A stretch of DNA of 64,000 nucleotides from G965250275 sp965250275 (GCA_965250275.1 OZ252297.1:2852001-2916000); one strand, 5' to 3'; shown: positions 7,704 to 16,531, counted from the stretch's first letter. Notes: a model not told the origin generated them from the sequence alone. Made by a program: numbers and translations.

Positions 7704-8858
7704 TCAGTTGTTGGCGCGTTCAGCTTCGATCTCACGCCAGCGCGCCACGTTGCGGTTGTGCTCGTCAAGCGTCTCGGCAAAGGCATGTCCACCCGTCCCG
7801 TCCGCCACGAAGAAAACGTAGTCGGTTTCATCGGGCGCCACGGCGGCGGCAAGGCTGGCCAGACCCGGATTGGCAATCGGCGTCGGCGGCAAGGCGGGGA
7901 TCACATACGTGTTCCAAGGCGTGGCCCGTCGCAACTCGCTCTGGCGCAATCCCCGGCCCAGAACACCTTGGCCATTGGTCACGCCATAGATCACCGTCGG
8001 GTCCGTCTGCAGACGCATGCCCCGGTTCAGCCGGTTCACAAAGACGCTTGCCACCTGGCCGCGTTCTTCCGGAACACCCGTTTCCTTTTCGATGATCGAC
8101 GCAAGGATCAGCATCTCTTCCGGCGTTTCGATTGGCAGTCCGGCACGGCGCCCTTCCCAAGCCTCAGCAACGCGCTGGTCCTGAACTTCCTGCATCTGTG
8201 CCAGGACCTCAGAGCGCTCCGTTCCCGGCGTGACCTCGTAGCTGTCCGGGGCCAAAGTGCCTTCAGCAGGCAATTCAGGAACCTCGCCGTTCAGCAGGTC
8301 CATGGCTTTCAACGCTTCAACCACCTGCCAGCTCGTCACGCCTTCGGCCAGAGAAATCCTGTACCGGGTGTCGGCCTCACCACGCTTTTCCGAGTAAGGG
8401 CCCGGCGCCTCGTCTTCGGCCGGGTTGAACTCGGCGATCTCCACGAACTCGTTGGTGGCCGGATCCAGTTCCCGCACTTCCGCCAGTGTCCGCGTGACCC
8501 CGATGCGATACACAATCTCGGTGCCGCATGTGCTCGCACCGCCGCGCGTGATCGCATCCACAATGTCATGCATGGATGCGCCCGGTGGAACCAAGAAGCT
8601 GCCGGCTTTAAGGTCCTGAGACTTATCCGCGTAATCCGCCCCCAGCCTGAGGATCAGCCCGTTTGTGACAGCGCCCTGTGCCTCAAGCGCTTCACTGACT
8701 TTGATCATGCTCGACCCGCGGTCCACCCGCAGACAAATCGCTTCGTCCAGCGGACCCTTAGAGGTGTACTCGGACTGGCCCCAAAGGATTACCCCGGCCA
8801 GCAGGAACAAGCCCACAATCAGAAAGGTCAGCATGTTCGAAGCGAGGCCGCGCCACAT
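7704..8858 (-). CDS. mltG: Endolytic murein transglycosylase MltG
   Basis: A 384-residue YceG-family protein. One membrane helix at residues 8-28 anchors it in the inner membrane; the periplasmic part ends in the YceG domain with the catalytic glutamate in ILASIIEKETG, followed by FVNRLNRGMRLQTDPTVIYG. It cleaves nascent glycan strands and helps set chain length. The start codon overlaps the fabF stop as TGATG, so it is coupled to fabF, the same order as in the fab cluster of many proteobacteria. Confidence 0.93.
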   Translation of the reverse strand: MWRGLASNMLTFLIVGLFLLAGVILWGQSEYTSKGPLDEAICLRVDRGSSMIKVSEALEAQGAVTNGLILRLGADYADKSQDLKAGSFLVPPGASMHDIVDAITRGGASTCGTEIVYRIGVTRTLAEVRELDPATNEFVEIAEFNPAEDEAPGPYSEKRGEADTRYRISLAEGVTSWQVVEALKAMDLLNGEVPELPAEGTLAPDSYEVTPGTERSEVLAQMQEVQDQRVAEAWEGRRAGLPIETPEEMLILASIIEKETGVPEERGQVASVFVNRLNRGMRLQTDPTVIYGVTNGQGVLGRGLRQSELRRATPWNTYVIPALPPTPIANPGLASLAAAVAPDETDYVFFVADGTGGHAFAETLDEHNRNVARWREIEAERANN

Positions 8859-10117
8859 CAGCTCACCTTCCCAAAGATCACGCTGGCATTGGTGCCACCG
8901 AACCCGAAGGAGTTGGAGAGTGCGATGTTGATCTCGCGCTCGCGTTTGGCGTTCGGCGCCAGGTCCACCGCCGTTTCAACTGCCGGATTGTCCAGATTGA
9001 TCGTCGGTGGCGCCACCTGATCGCGGATGGCAAGAATTGAGAAAATCGCTTCGATCGCTCCGGCAGCTCCCAGCAAATGCCCGGTTGAAGACTTGGTCGA
9101 AGACATGGTGACCGTACCGGCGGCATCTCCCATCATGCGCTCCACCGCGCCCAGTTCGATGACGTCCGCCATAGTGCTCGTGCCATGTGCGTTGATGTAA
9201 TCCAGCGCCGCAGGCTCAAGACCCGCGCGCTGCAAAGCGGCCTTCATCGAACGCAGCGCGCCATCGCCGTCCTCCGAAGGCGCAGTGACATGATATGCGT
9301 CTCCCGACATCCCATATCCCAATACTTCGGCATAGATCTTGGCGCCGCGTGCCTTGGCGTGTTCGTACTCCTCCAACACAACCACGCCAGCGCCCTCACC
9401 CATCACGAAGCCGTCGCGATCCACATCATAGGGACGGCTGGCCGACTTCGGATCGTCGCTGCGTTTTGTGCTCAATGCCTTGCAGGCGTTGAAACCGGCA
9501 ATGCCGATCTCGCAAATGGCCGCTTCGCCGCCGCCGGCGATCATGACCTCGGCATCGCCCCACTGAATGATGCGGCTGGCGTCGCCAATGGTATGCGCGC
9601 CGGTCGAACACGCGGTCACAACCGACGAGTTCGGGCCACGAAAGCCAAACTTGATGCTCACCTGTCCTGACAGCAAATTGATCAGCGAGCCGGGGATGAA
9701 GAACGGCGATACCCGACGCGGCCCGCGTTCCTTCAGAAGGATCGAGGTGTCTGCGATCGAGGACAAACCACCAATGCCGGATCCCAGCATCACGCCGGTG
9801 CGTTCCAGATCGTGCAGATCGGTCGGCAGCCAGCCTGCATCCTCGACGGCCATCTGCGCGGCGGCGACGCCAAACAGGATGAAATCATCGACCTTGCGTC
9901 GTTCCTTGGCTTCCATCCAATGATCGGGATCGAATGTTCCGTCGCTGCCATCGCCCAGCGGGACTTCACAGGCGTAGTCGGTTGCCAGATGACTGGCATC
10001 GAAACGCTGGATTGTCCCCGCACCGGACTGACCATCCAGCAGCCGGGCCCACGTGGCCTCAACCCCGCTGGCCAGAGGCGTGACCAGCCCCAGGCCCGTT
10101 ACGACAACTCTTCGCAT
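8858..10117 (-). CDS. fabF: 3-oxoacyl-ACP synthase II
   Basis: A 419-residue condensing enzyme of fatty-acid elongation. The active-site cysteine is C170 in VVTACSTGAHT; the two histidines lie in INAHGTSTMAD and SSTKSSTGHLLGAAG, and the C-terminal NSFGFGGTNAS loop is present. The start MRRVVVTGLG at 10117 was chosen; 12 extra upstream residues are not conserved in the family. Cotranscribed with mltG. It is separated from acpP by three unrelated genes, unlike the usual acpP-fabF neighbourhood. Confidence 0.95.
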   Translation of the reverse strand: MRRVVVTGLGLVTPLASGVEATWARLLDGQSGAGTIQRFDASHLATDYACEVPLGDGSDGTFDPDHWMEAKERRKVDDFILFGVAAAQMAVEDAGWLPTDLHDLERTGVMLGSGIGGLSSIADTSILLKERGPRRVSPFFIPGSLINLLSGQVSIKFGFRGPNSSVVTACSTGAHTIGDASRIIQWGDAEVMIAGGGEAAICEIGIAGFNACKALSTKRSDDPKSASRPYDVDRDGFVMGEGAGVVVLEEYEHAKARGAKIYAEVLGYGMSGDAYHVTAPSEDGDGALRSMKAALQRAGLEPAALDYINAHGTSTMADVIELGAVERMMGDAAGTVTMSSTKSSTGHLLGAAGAIEAIFSILAIRDQVAPPTINLDNPAVETAVDLAPNAKREREINIALSNSFGFGGTNASVIFGKVS

Positions 10118-10179
10118 GACTCTGCCCTCTTGCCCCATGTCTTGTTGATCCACGCTCTTACCCCGCCTGACCGGTCAGG

Positions 10180-10213
10180 GGCAAGACCGCGCTGTCGTGA
10201 GCGGTCTCTTGCC
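10180..10213. other. Imperfect hairpin upstream of fabF
   Basis: GGCAAGACCGC pairs with GCGGTCTCTTGCC around a 10-nt loop, with a two-base bulge. There is no T-run on either side. It sits about 60 bases before the fabF start and could be part of the fabF leader or a processing site. Confidence 0.4.
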
Positions 10214-10281
10214 AGCCTGCCCGCAATTATGCCTGAACGTGGTCCTGACAAGCCACCCGATCAACGTTTTGCTGCTTAATC

Positions 10282-10315
10282 CAGAAAAGAGCACGATCAA
10301 GGAAAGTCTTTTCTG
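10282..10315 (-). terminator. Possible weak terminator after the ureohydrolase gene
   Basis: Inverted repeat CAGAAAAG/CTTTTCTG with an 18-nt loop, starting two bases after the stop codon at 10317. The stem is AT-rich and only 8 bp, so termination would be weak and readthrough into fabF is possible. Confidence 0.35.
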
Positions 10316-10316
10316 A

Positions 10317-11258
10317 TCAGATGCCTGCACGTTGATCTGCGATCAGACCCAATGTGGTGGTCAGCATTTGCGCTGCGGTGCGCGCACCGATCTCGTCGCG
10401 ATCCCCGTCCGGCATGAATTCCACCACCGCGACACCTGCGATCCGCCCGCGCTTGGCGGCACCCTGAATCAACTCCAACGCATCGCCGTAGGTCAGCCCC
10501 CCGGCCGTCGGTGCGATGACCGCAGGCATAATGGTGGGGTCCAAAGCGTCCCAGTCAAAGGCGATGAAGATGTCGGAACCTTCGGGAATGGCCGCAAGAG
10601 CGCGCGCGATCCCGCCGCGGCGCAGGTCTTGTGCCGGGACAAGCACAGCACCCCAGTCACGCGCCACCTGCAAATCCGCTGGGCCCGCGGACCCGACACC
10701 GCGCGCGCCGACTTGGACAATCCGGTTCACATGGGCCAATTCGCTGGCGCGCCGCATGGTGGAACTCAGCCCCCATCGTTCGCCCTGGACTTCATCGCGC
10801 CAGTCAATATGTGCGTCGATCTGAAGAATTGTCAGCGGTTCACGACCTGCGAAGGCCTGCAGCATCGGGGACGGCACGGAATCGTCCCCGCCGATCAGCA
10901 CCGGAACGGCACCAGCCGCCAGAACGGTTTCAGTTGCATGCTTGATCGCTTCGCGATTCTGTTCCGGCGTGACCGGGTCGACACCCACGTCGCCCGCATC
11001 CACAGCCTTTACGCCCGGCGGCAGGATCGGCGCCAGAAGGTCGAAATTCAGACGTGCCAGATCCCCTGCGTAGTTTCCAGAAGCGGCCCGGATCGCTGCT
11101 GGTCCGCCTGCGCAATACGGGCCAACCGACACATAGGGCGTGGCGCAATCGGCTCCAAAAACAACGATATCCGCTTCGATCTGCGACCACGAAGCATCCG
11201 GCAAGTCCAGGAAACGGTCACCAGAACCCCCGCCCAGCATGTCCTTCAATTGCGCCAT
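10317..11258 (-). CDS. Ureohydrolase (agmatinase/arginase family)
   Basis: A 313-residue metal-dependent ureohydrolase. Metal motifs in order: GGDDS at 123-127, DAHID at 148-152, and FDWDALDP at 234-241. The usual first motif is GGDHS, so a manganese-ligand histidine is replaced by aspartate at 126. Substrate (agmatine, guanidinobutyrate or another guanidino compound) cannot be read from sequence. It follows a HisA-like gene by 59 bases and lies within the fab cluster, so it may share their transcript. Confidence 0.8.
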   Translation of the reverse strand: MAQLKDMLGGGSGDRFLDLPDASWSQIEADIVVFGADCATPYVSVGPYCAGGPAAIRAASGNYAGDLARLNFDLLAPILPPGVKAVDAGDVGVDPVTPEQNREAIKHATETVLAAGAVPVLIGGDDSVPSPMLQAFAGREPLTILQIDAHIDWRDEVQGERWGLSSTMRRASELAHVNRIVQVGARGVGSAGPADLQVARDWGAVLVPAQDLRRGGIARALAAIPEGSDIFIAFDWDALDPTIMPAVIAPTAGGLTYGDALELIQGAAKRGRIAGVAVVEFMPDGDRDEIGARTAAQMLTTTLGLIADQRAGI

Positions 11259-11317
11259 CTTACCCTCCGCCCACGCATGCGCAGAGGGTCGGGCATTGTG
11301 CAGCGCGACGCAAGGCG

Positions 11318-12061
11318 TCAGAGAAACTCCGCGACGGCCTCCGGTGCGCGCGCGGCCAGTTTCAGCGCTTCGGACAGATCAAAGGTTTTGCGGAACAAAG
11401 ATCGCCCGACCAACGCTCCGGAAATGCTGGGAATGTACTTCATGCGCGCAATGTCATCGAGGCTCCGTACAACACCGCTGGCAATCACGGGTGCACGCGC
11501 CACCTCGGCCAACCCGGAAATCAGACCAAGCTGTGCATCCGTATCGGCCACATCGCTGTCGATATCCGTGACAATCACCCCGGCGAGCGGCGCATCGTCA
11601 AATGCAGAAATGAACGCTTCGGGCGTGAACGCGCTGGTGCTGCGCCACCCATCGGTCATCACCTGGCCTTGCCACACATCTACCGCCAGGACGATCTGAT
11701 CGGGGAAGTACTTCGCCAGTTCTTTGACCGACGCGGGGTCGCGCGCGGCAAGCGTCCCGATCACGATGCGGCCCGCGCCCTTGTCGATCCAGCGTTCTAC
11801 CGCATCGCGAGAACGGAAACCGCCGCCCAATTGCACGGGTATGCCCACCGTCCGGATGATCTCTTCAACCAGTTCGCTGTTTTCATCCCGCCCCTCGACC
11901 GCATCGAAATCGGTCAGGTGCATCCAGCTGGCGCCGGCCTCGGCAAAGCCACGCGCCGTGTCCACCGGGTCGACATGCCAAAGCATCGCCGCATCCAGCC
12001 GACCCTTGTCGAGCGTAACGCAACGCCCGTGCTGCAATTCCATTGTCGGATACAAAATCAT
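11318..12061 (-). CDS. HisA-like (beta/alpha)8 isomerase paralogue
   Basis: A 247-residue TIM barrel clearly related to HisA (ProFAR isomerase of histidine synthesis): VQLGGGFRS, VIGTLAARDP, DVWQGQVMTDGWRSTS and ASGVVRSLDDI are recognisable. The catalytic Asp8 of HisA (in PAIDL) is Glu8 here (PTMEL), the RDGT loop after TDI is missing, and the phosphate-binding ASGG is ASGV. No other his gene is near. It may catalyse a related reaction rather than histidine synthesis. The ATG at 12061 is the first residue of the barrel. Confidence 0.75.
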   Translation of the reverse strand: MILYPTMELQHGRCVTLDKGRLDAAMLWHVDPVDTARGFAEAGASWMHLTDFDAVEGRDENSELVEEIIRTVGIPVQLGGGFRSRDAVERWIDKGAGRIVIGTLAARDPASVKELAKYFPDQIVLAVDVWQGQVMTDGWRSTSAFTPEAFISAFDDAPLAGVIVTDIDSDVADTDAQLGLISGLAEVARAPVIASGVVRSLDDIARMKYIPSISGALVGRSLFRKTFDLSEALKLAARAPEAVAEFL

Positions 12062-12161
12062 GTCAACGCCCCCCAATGGCGACCACACTCCATGCCGCAC
12101 ATCATACACCAGATGCAGGGGTCTCTGCGCATCTAATTCGGCACGGACTACTCCAAAAGCG

Positions 12162-12710
12162 TCACGTTGCCGAGTTGGCCTGCGGAGGTCGGTCGCGGCG
12201 CAGCAAAACCACGGGGTCATCAGCATCGTCCACCTGGCGCATTGGGCGATAGCCCAGCCGCTCTGCAATCTCCAGTGACCGGGTGTTCGCGGCCGACACC
12301 AGCGCCACCAACGGACCGGGGATCACCCGATCGAACCAATCATGCGCGGCCTCGGCTGCTTCAGCCCCGTACCCCTTTCCCTGAGATCGGGGCGCCAGAA
12401 CCCAACCTCCCTCCGGGAAGGCATCAAAATCAGGCCCAAGGCCACGTGTGCCGTAGAAAAAGCCAACCTGCCCGATCATCTGACGGCTGCGCTGCTCCAC
12501 GATCGCCCATTGGCCAAAACCCGTCATCTGCCAGTGCCCGGCATTGCGCAGGAAAGAATTCCAGGCCTCGGCGCGGTCGCGCGGTTTGCCGCCGATGAAG
12601 CGGACCACTTCAGGCATCGCCCAGATTTCGGCAAAGCGATCAAAGTCTTCGGGACGCATCGCCCGCAGTGTGAGGCGGGCGGTGTTGATGTTTGGAACGG
12701 ATCGGATCAT
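12162..12710 (-). CDS. GNAT-family N-acetyltransferase (RimJ/RimL type)
   Basis: A 182-residue protein. NTARLTLRAMRPEDFDRFAE at the N-terminus, the acetyl-CoA loop region RSQGKGYGAEAAEAAHDW near 115-132 and NTRSLEIAERLGYRPMRQ near 150 define the RimJ/RimL-like GNAT fold. The acceptor is unknown. It is transcribed after the acpP terminator, so it may have its own promoter. It is the first of three genes lying between acpP and fabF. Confidence 0.85.
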   Translation of the reverse strand: MIRSVPNINTARLTLRAMRPEDFDRFAEIWAMPEVVRFIGGKPRDRAEAWNSFLRNAGHWQMTGFGQWAIVEQRSRQMIGQVGFFYGTRGLGPDFDAFPEGGWVLAPRSQGKGYGAEAAEAAHDWFDRVIPGPLVALVSAANTRSLEIAERLGYRPMRQVDDADDPVVLLRRDRPPQANSAT

Positions 12711-12790
12711 GGCCTCAGAAGGCTGCTTGCTTAGATATGCAAGCTGTCTCCCAAGCCCATGTCAGGCGCAAGCGCGAATTCGATCCGGCA

Positions 12791-12825
12791 ACAAAAAACG
12801 GCGCCTCCCCGCCGGGGACGCGCCG
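12791..12825 (-). terminator. Intrinsic terminator of acpP
   Basis: GC-rich hairpin 12799-12825 (stem CGGCGC/GCGCCG, one mismatch, then TCCCC/GGGGA, 3-nt loop) followed on the minus strand by TTTTTTG. It lies about 30 bases after the acpP stop codon. Confidence 0.8.
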
Positions 12826-12852
12826 CCAATCTCGATCACAAAGCGAGAGGCG

Positions 12853-13086
12853 TCAGGACGCTTCGTTGATGAACTTCACTGCATCGCCGAAGGTCTGAAT
12901 GGTTTCGGCCGCATCATCAGGGATTTCGATGCCGAACTCTTCTTCAAACGCCATCACCAGTTCCACGGTGTCCAGGCTGTCTGCGCCCAGATCATCGATG
13001 AACGAGGCGTTTTCCGTCACCTTGTCTTCTTCGACACCCAGGTGTTCCACAACAATCTTCTTCACGCGGTCCGCGACGTCGCTCAT
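12853..13086 (-). CDS. acpP: Acyl carrier protein
   Basis: A 77-residue acidic protein with the 4'-phosphopantetheine attachment motif GADSLDTVELVMAFEEEF; Ser37 carries the prosthetic group. It shuttles acyl chains between the Fab enzymes encoded on both sides. It has a strong terminator and a candidate promoter of its own, as expected for one of the most abundant cell proteins. Confidence 0.97.
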   Translation of the reverse strand: MSDVADRVKKIVVEHLGVEEDKVTENASFIDDLGADSLDTVELVMAFEEEFGIEIPDDAAETIQTFGDAVKFINEAS

Positions 13087-13243
13087 ATCAATTCCTCATT
13101 CCTTCTGGACCTTTTGGCCCTGATGTTGCCCTGACCCGCTTGGGGAGGCTTGGTTTTGCCCGGTTCCGGGCAGCTCTATCCCGGCGGAGCGGGGCCTGGC
13201 ACCAAACAACCGGTTCACCGGCTGCCTGCCAAAATGTGCGCCG

Positions 13244-13271
13244 CCTATAGCACACCAAATTGCGAACGCAA
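13244..13271 (-). promoter_or_regulatory. Candidate acpP promoter
   Basis: Minus strand: -35 TTGCGT (13266-13271), 16-base spacer, -10 TATAGG (13244-13249). It is in the fabG-acpP gap and would give an acpP leader of about 150 nt. Confidence 0.45.
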
Positions 13272-13300
13272 ACGCTTTCGCGGGTTGCCCCGGGCGCGCG

Positions 13301-14038
13301 TTACAACATGGCCATGCCGCCGTTCACATGCAAGGTGGCGCCTGTAACATAGCCCGCTTCCGGGCTCGCAAGGAACAACGCCGCAGCGGCAACTTCCTCG
13401 GCTTCGCCCATCCGGCCAGCCGGGACCTGACTGAGAAGACCCGCCTTCTGCTCATCCGTCAGCTTGTCGGTCATCGCCGTCGTGATGAAACCGGGCGACA
13501 CGGCATTGACCGTGATTCCTCGGCTGGCAACTTCGTAAGCAAGCGACTTGGACATCCCGACCACTCCGGCCTTGGACGCTGCATAATTGGATTGCCCAGG
13601 ATTGCCGATCGAACCCACCACCGAAGAGACATTCACGATTCTGCCCCAACGTGATTTCATCATACCGCGAATGACGCCCTTGCAGAGCTTCATCGTTGCG
13701 GTGAGGTTCACATCAATCACGCTCTGCCATTCTTCGTCCGACATCCGCATAAACAGGTTGTCGCGGGTGATGCCTGCATTGTTGACCAGGATATCGACCG
13801 AGCCCATCGCCTCCGCAGCCTGCTTCGGCAGCGCCTCCACGGCATCGAAATCGCTGAGGTTGCAGGGCAGAACATGGGCCCGCTCACCCAACTCACCAGC
13901 CAGCGTTTCCAATGGGCCAGTCCGCGTGCCGGACAGCGCCACACTGGCACCTGCACCGTGCAGCGCCCGAGCGATCGCGCCTCCGATGCCTCCCGAAGCG
14001 CCCGTAATCAGGGCGTTTTTACCTGCCAAATCAAACAT
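13301..14038 (-). CDS. fabG: 3-oxoacyl-ACP reductase
   Basis: A 245-residue short-chain dehydrogenase. The NADPH loop is TGASGGIGG (13-21), NNAG at 86-89, and the catalytic set S138/S139, Y152 and K156 (QSNYAASKAG). The first reduction step of each elongation cycle. Start MFDLAGKNALITG at 14038, 22 residues inside the longest ORF. It lies between fabD and acpP in the classical order. Confidence 0.95.
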   Translation of the reverse strand: MFDLAGKNALITGASGGIGGAIARALHGAGASVALSGTRTGPLETLAGELGERAHVLPCNLSDFDAVEALPKQAAEAMGSVDILVNNAGITRDNLFMRMSDEEWQSVIDVNLTATMKLCKGVIRGMMKSRWGRIVNVSSVVGSIGNPGQSNYAASKAGVVGMSKSLAYEVASRGITVNAVSPGFITTAMTDKLTDEQKAGLLSQVPAGRMGEAEEVAAAALFLASPEAGYVTGATLHVNGGMAML

Positions 14039-14187
14039 GTATGTTTCCTTCCTAAGTCTCGACTGCGGTTTCGTCCGGAAGAAACCGATCCGGAGTTCCA
14101 ACACTCCGCAGCCCCGCGCTCCCTATCGGTGCGCCCCACATTTGCGTGCGAACGACACGGCCAATGTGGAATTCCCAAAATTCTCTG

Positions 14188-15126
14188 TCAGCCCAAAGTC
14201 CCTGCGGCACCGGTCACATCCGCCGGCGATCCCACCGCCAGCGTCACCAGGTCCCGGTCAATCCGGCGCGACATGCCCGACAGCGCCTTTCCGGCACCAA
14301 TCTCCCACATGTCAGTTACGCCTTGTGCGGCCATCCACAACACACTTTCCCGCCAGCGAACGCTACCTGTCACCTGCTGGACCAAAAGGTCGCGAATCTC
14401 CCCCGGTTCCTGAACACCTTCGGCCACAACATTGGCAACCACAGGAACAACCGGCCGCGCAATCTCCACGGCGCTCAGAGCCTCTTTCATCACGTCAGCG
14501 GCGGGGGCCATCAGCGCACAGTGAAAAGGAGCGCTGACCGGCAACAGCATTGCCCGCTTTGCTCCGTTGGCCTTGGCGATCTCGACCGCACGGGCGACTG
14601 CGTCCGCATGTCCAGAGACCACAACCTGCGCCGGATCGTTGTCATTGGCGGCCGCACAGACCTCGCCCTGAGCCGCTTCGTCTGCGACCGCACGTACTGC
14701 TTCAAGGTCCAGTCCGAGAATGGCGGCCATCGCACCAACCCCGACGGGCACTGCGGCCTGCATCGCCTGTCCGCGCTGACGCAACAGCCGAGCCGTGTCC
14801 GCAACGCTCAGCGCCCCAGCGGCGCAAAGCGCTGAATATTCACCCAGCGAGTGGCCCGCGACATATGCCAGGTCCTTGACCTGAACCCCTTCGGCTTCAA
14901 GCGCCCGCACCGCCGCCATTGAGGTTGCCATCAGCGCCGGCTGTGCGTTCTGGGTCAGTGTGAGGGTGTCTATCTCACCCTCCCAGATCAAACCGCTGAG
15001 CGACTCGCCCAGGGCGTCATCTACTTCGTCGAACACGGCCTGCGCCGCAGGGTAGGTTTCGGCCAGGGCCTTGCCCATCCCGATTGTCTGGGCCCCTTGC
15101 CCGGGAAACACAAATGCTACTGTCAT
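14188..15126 (-). CDS. fabD: Malonyl-CoA:ACP transacylase
   Basis: A 312-residue enzyme that loads malonate on ACP. FPGQGAQ at 7-13, the nucleophile Ser93 in GHSLGEYSAL and the catalytic His in SAPFHCALM are all present. The ATG at 15126 (MTVAFVFPGQ) is the family start. It heads the fabD-fabG-acpP run and is divergent from the cytochrome b561 gene. Confidence 0.95.
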   Translation of the reverse strand: MTVAFVFPGQGAQTIGMGKALAETYPAAQAVFDEVDDALGESLSGLIWEGEIDTLTLTQNAQPALMATSMAAVRALEAEGVQVKDLAYVAGHSLGEYSALCAAGALSVADTARLLRQRGQAMQAAVPVGVGAMAAILGLDLEAVRAVADEAAQGEVCAAANDNDPAQVVVSGHADAVARAVEIAKANGAKRAMLLPVSAPFHCALMAPAADVMKEALSAVEIARPVVPVVANVVAEGVQEPGEIRDLLVQQVTGSVRWRESVLWMAAQGVTDMWEIGAGKALSGMSRRIDRDLVTLAVGSPADVTGAAGTLG

Positions 15127-15193
15127 TGGGCCCTCACACCGCTCTGCCATTTGGCGCGCAGGTTTAGACTGCTGGAACCGTTCGTACAAGATA

Positions 15194-15229
15194 TGCACGA
15201 CATATGTGCAGCCCTGCGCATTGCAGGGC
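15194..15229. repeat. Two adjacent inverted repeats between fabD and the b561 gene
   Basis: TGCAC-N7-GTGCA at 15194-15210 is followed directly by the perfect GCCCTGC-GCATT-GCAGGGC at 15211-15229. They lie midway in the 151-bp divergent gap and could be regulator sites for either gene. Confidence 0.45.
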
Positions 15230-15277
15230 AGCCGTTATCGTTTACCTCTGTGCCAGACCAAAAAGGGGAAACACATC

Positions 15278-16501
15278 ATGTCACTCTCCAACAGCAGATC
15301 CGGCTATGGCGGCGTGTCCAAACTGTTCCATTGGCTGATTGCGCTGCTCATCTTCACCGTTATTCCCTTGGGAATTGTGGCGAGTGGGTTGGCACACCAG
15401 ATCGCCGATCCCACGATTGACGCCACGGACAGCGACGTGGCGCGGGCTGCATTTCTCTTTTCGCTCCACAAGACGATCGGTGTGACCATCTTTTTCGTGG
15501 CTCTGGCGCGGATCGCATGGGCCATCAGCCAGCCCAAACCCGGATCCCTTCATCCAGACAGGAGACTTGAAACCGGCCTAGCGGAAACGGTGCACTGGCT
15601 GCTGTATGGCTCACTCGTCCTGGTGCCGCTCGCCGGTTGGATCCATCACGCAGCGACAACTGGATTTGCACCAATCTGGTGGCCTTTCGGTCAATCCCTG
15701 CCTTTTGTGCCCAAGGATGAGCAAGTTGCCGCACTGTTCGGCGGTTTGCACATTGTCCTCGAGCGTGTCCTCGTCGTGGCCTTGCTGCTGCATATCGCAG
15801 GTGCGCTGAAACACCAGTTCGTGGACCGCGACGCCACCCTGCGCCGGATGTTGCCGGGTCGAACGGACGTTTCAGTGCCCGACGGGCAGCGCCACCCAGT
15901 CTGGCCCGTTGGCGCGGCGGTGGCGTGCTGGGCCGCGGCGATCGCAGTTGGCGCGAATCTTGGCGCCTATCAAAGCCATGCTGCCCAGGCGCCAGCGGAC
16001 AAACTTGCAGAGGTTCGGTCCGACTGGACCGTCACGGACGGCACACTCGACATTTCGGTGACCCAACTGGGCAACACTGTCACAGGCGCGTTTGCTGACT
16101 GGACTGCCGCCATCACTTTTGAAGAACCGGACGCGCCCGGGCCGGCGGGAGAAGTGGAAGTCACGGTCGCCATCGCGTCGCTCAGCCTGGGGTCCGTGAC
16201 TGCGCAGGCAATGGGGCCAGACTTCTTCGGCGCAACAGAGTTTCCAACCGCCACGTTTGTGGGCCAGATCGAAAAAACCGACGCTGGCTACGTTGCGTCG
16301 GGACCTCTGACCATCAAGGGCACAACTGTACCGATTGTACTGCCCTTTTCGCTCGAACAGGACGGCGACATCGCCCGCATGCAAGGCGAAATCGGGCTGC
16401 AACGCCTTGATTTCGGGGTCGGCAGTTCCCTTCCGGACGAAAGCTCGCTGGGTTTCGGTGTGGATGTGAAGATCACTCTGAGCGCCTCCCGATCATCCTG
16501 A
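15278..16501 (+). CDS. Cytochrome b561 - YceI domain fusion protein
   Basis: A 407-residue two-domain protein. Residues 10-190 are a bacterial cytochrome b561: GYGGVSKLFHWLIALLIF, LFSLHKTIGV, VHWLLYGSLV and LLLHIAGALKHQF give four membrane helices with haem-ligand histidines. After another hydrophobic segment (about 208-226), residues 235-405 form a periplasmic YceI lipocalin-like domain (DWTVTDGTLDISV, MGPDFFGATEFPTATF). It may pass electrons between membrane quinone and a lipid-like ligand held by YceI. ATG at 15278 follows AAGGGGAA. Confidence 0.88.
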   Translation: MSLSNSRSGYGGVSKLFHWLIALLIFTVIPLGIVASGLAHQIADPTIDATDSDVARAAFLFSLHKTIGVTIFFVALARIAWAISQPKPGSLHPDRRLETGLAETVHWLLYGSLVLVPLAGWIHHAATTGFAPIWWPFGQSLPFVPKDEQVAALFGGLHIVLERVLVVALLLHIAGALKHQFVDRDATLRRMLPGRTDVSVPDGQRHPVWPVGAAVACWAAAIAVGANLGAYQSHAAQAPADKLAEVRSDWTVTDGTLDISVTQLGNTVTGAFADWTAAITFEEPDAPGPAGEVEVTVAIASLSLGSVTAQAMGPDFFGATEFPTATFVGQIEKTDAGYVASGPLTIKGTTVPIVLPFSLEQDGDIARMQGEIGLQRLDFGVGSSLPDESSLGFGVDVKITLSASRSS

Positions 16502-16531
16502 GTGCTCGCAACGATCTTTGCGATGCCCACA

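Noticed and set aside
7653..9020. 455-codon plus-strand ORF opposite mltG and fabF
   Set aside because: Shadow of two well-recognised genes; high-GC DNA leaves the opposite strand open.
10332..11699. 455-codon plus-strand ORF opposite the ureohydrolase and HisA-like genes
   Set aside because: No motif, and the minus strand carries clear enzyme signatures.
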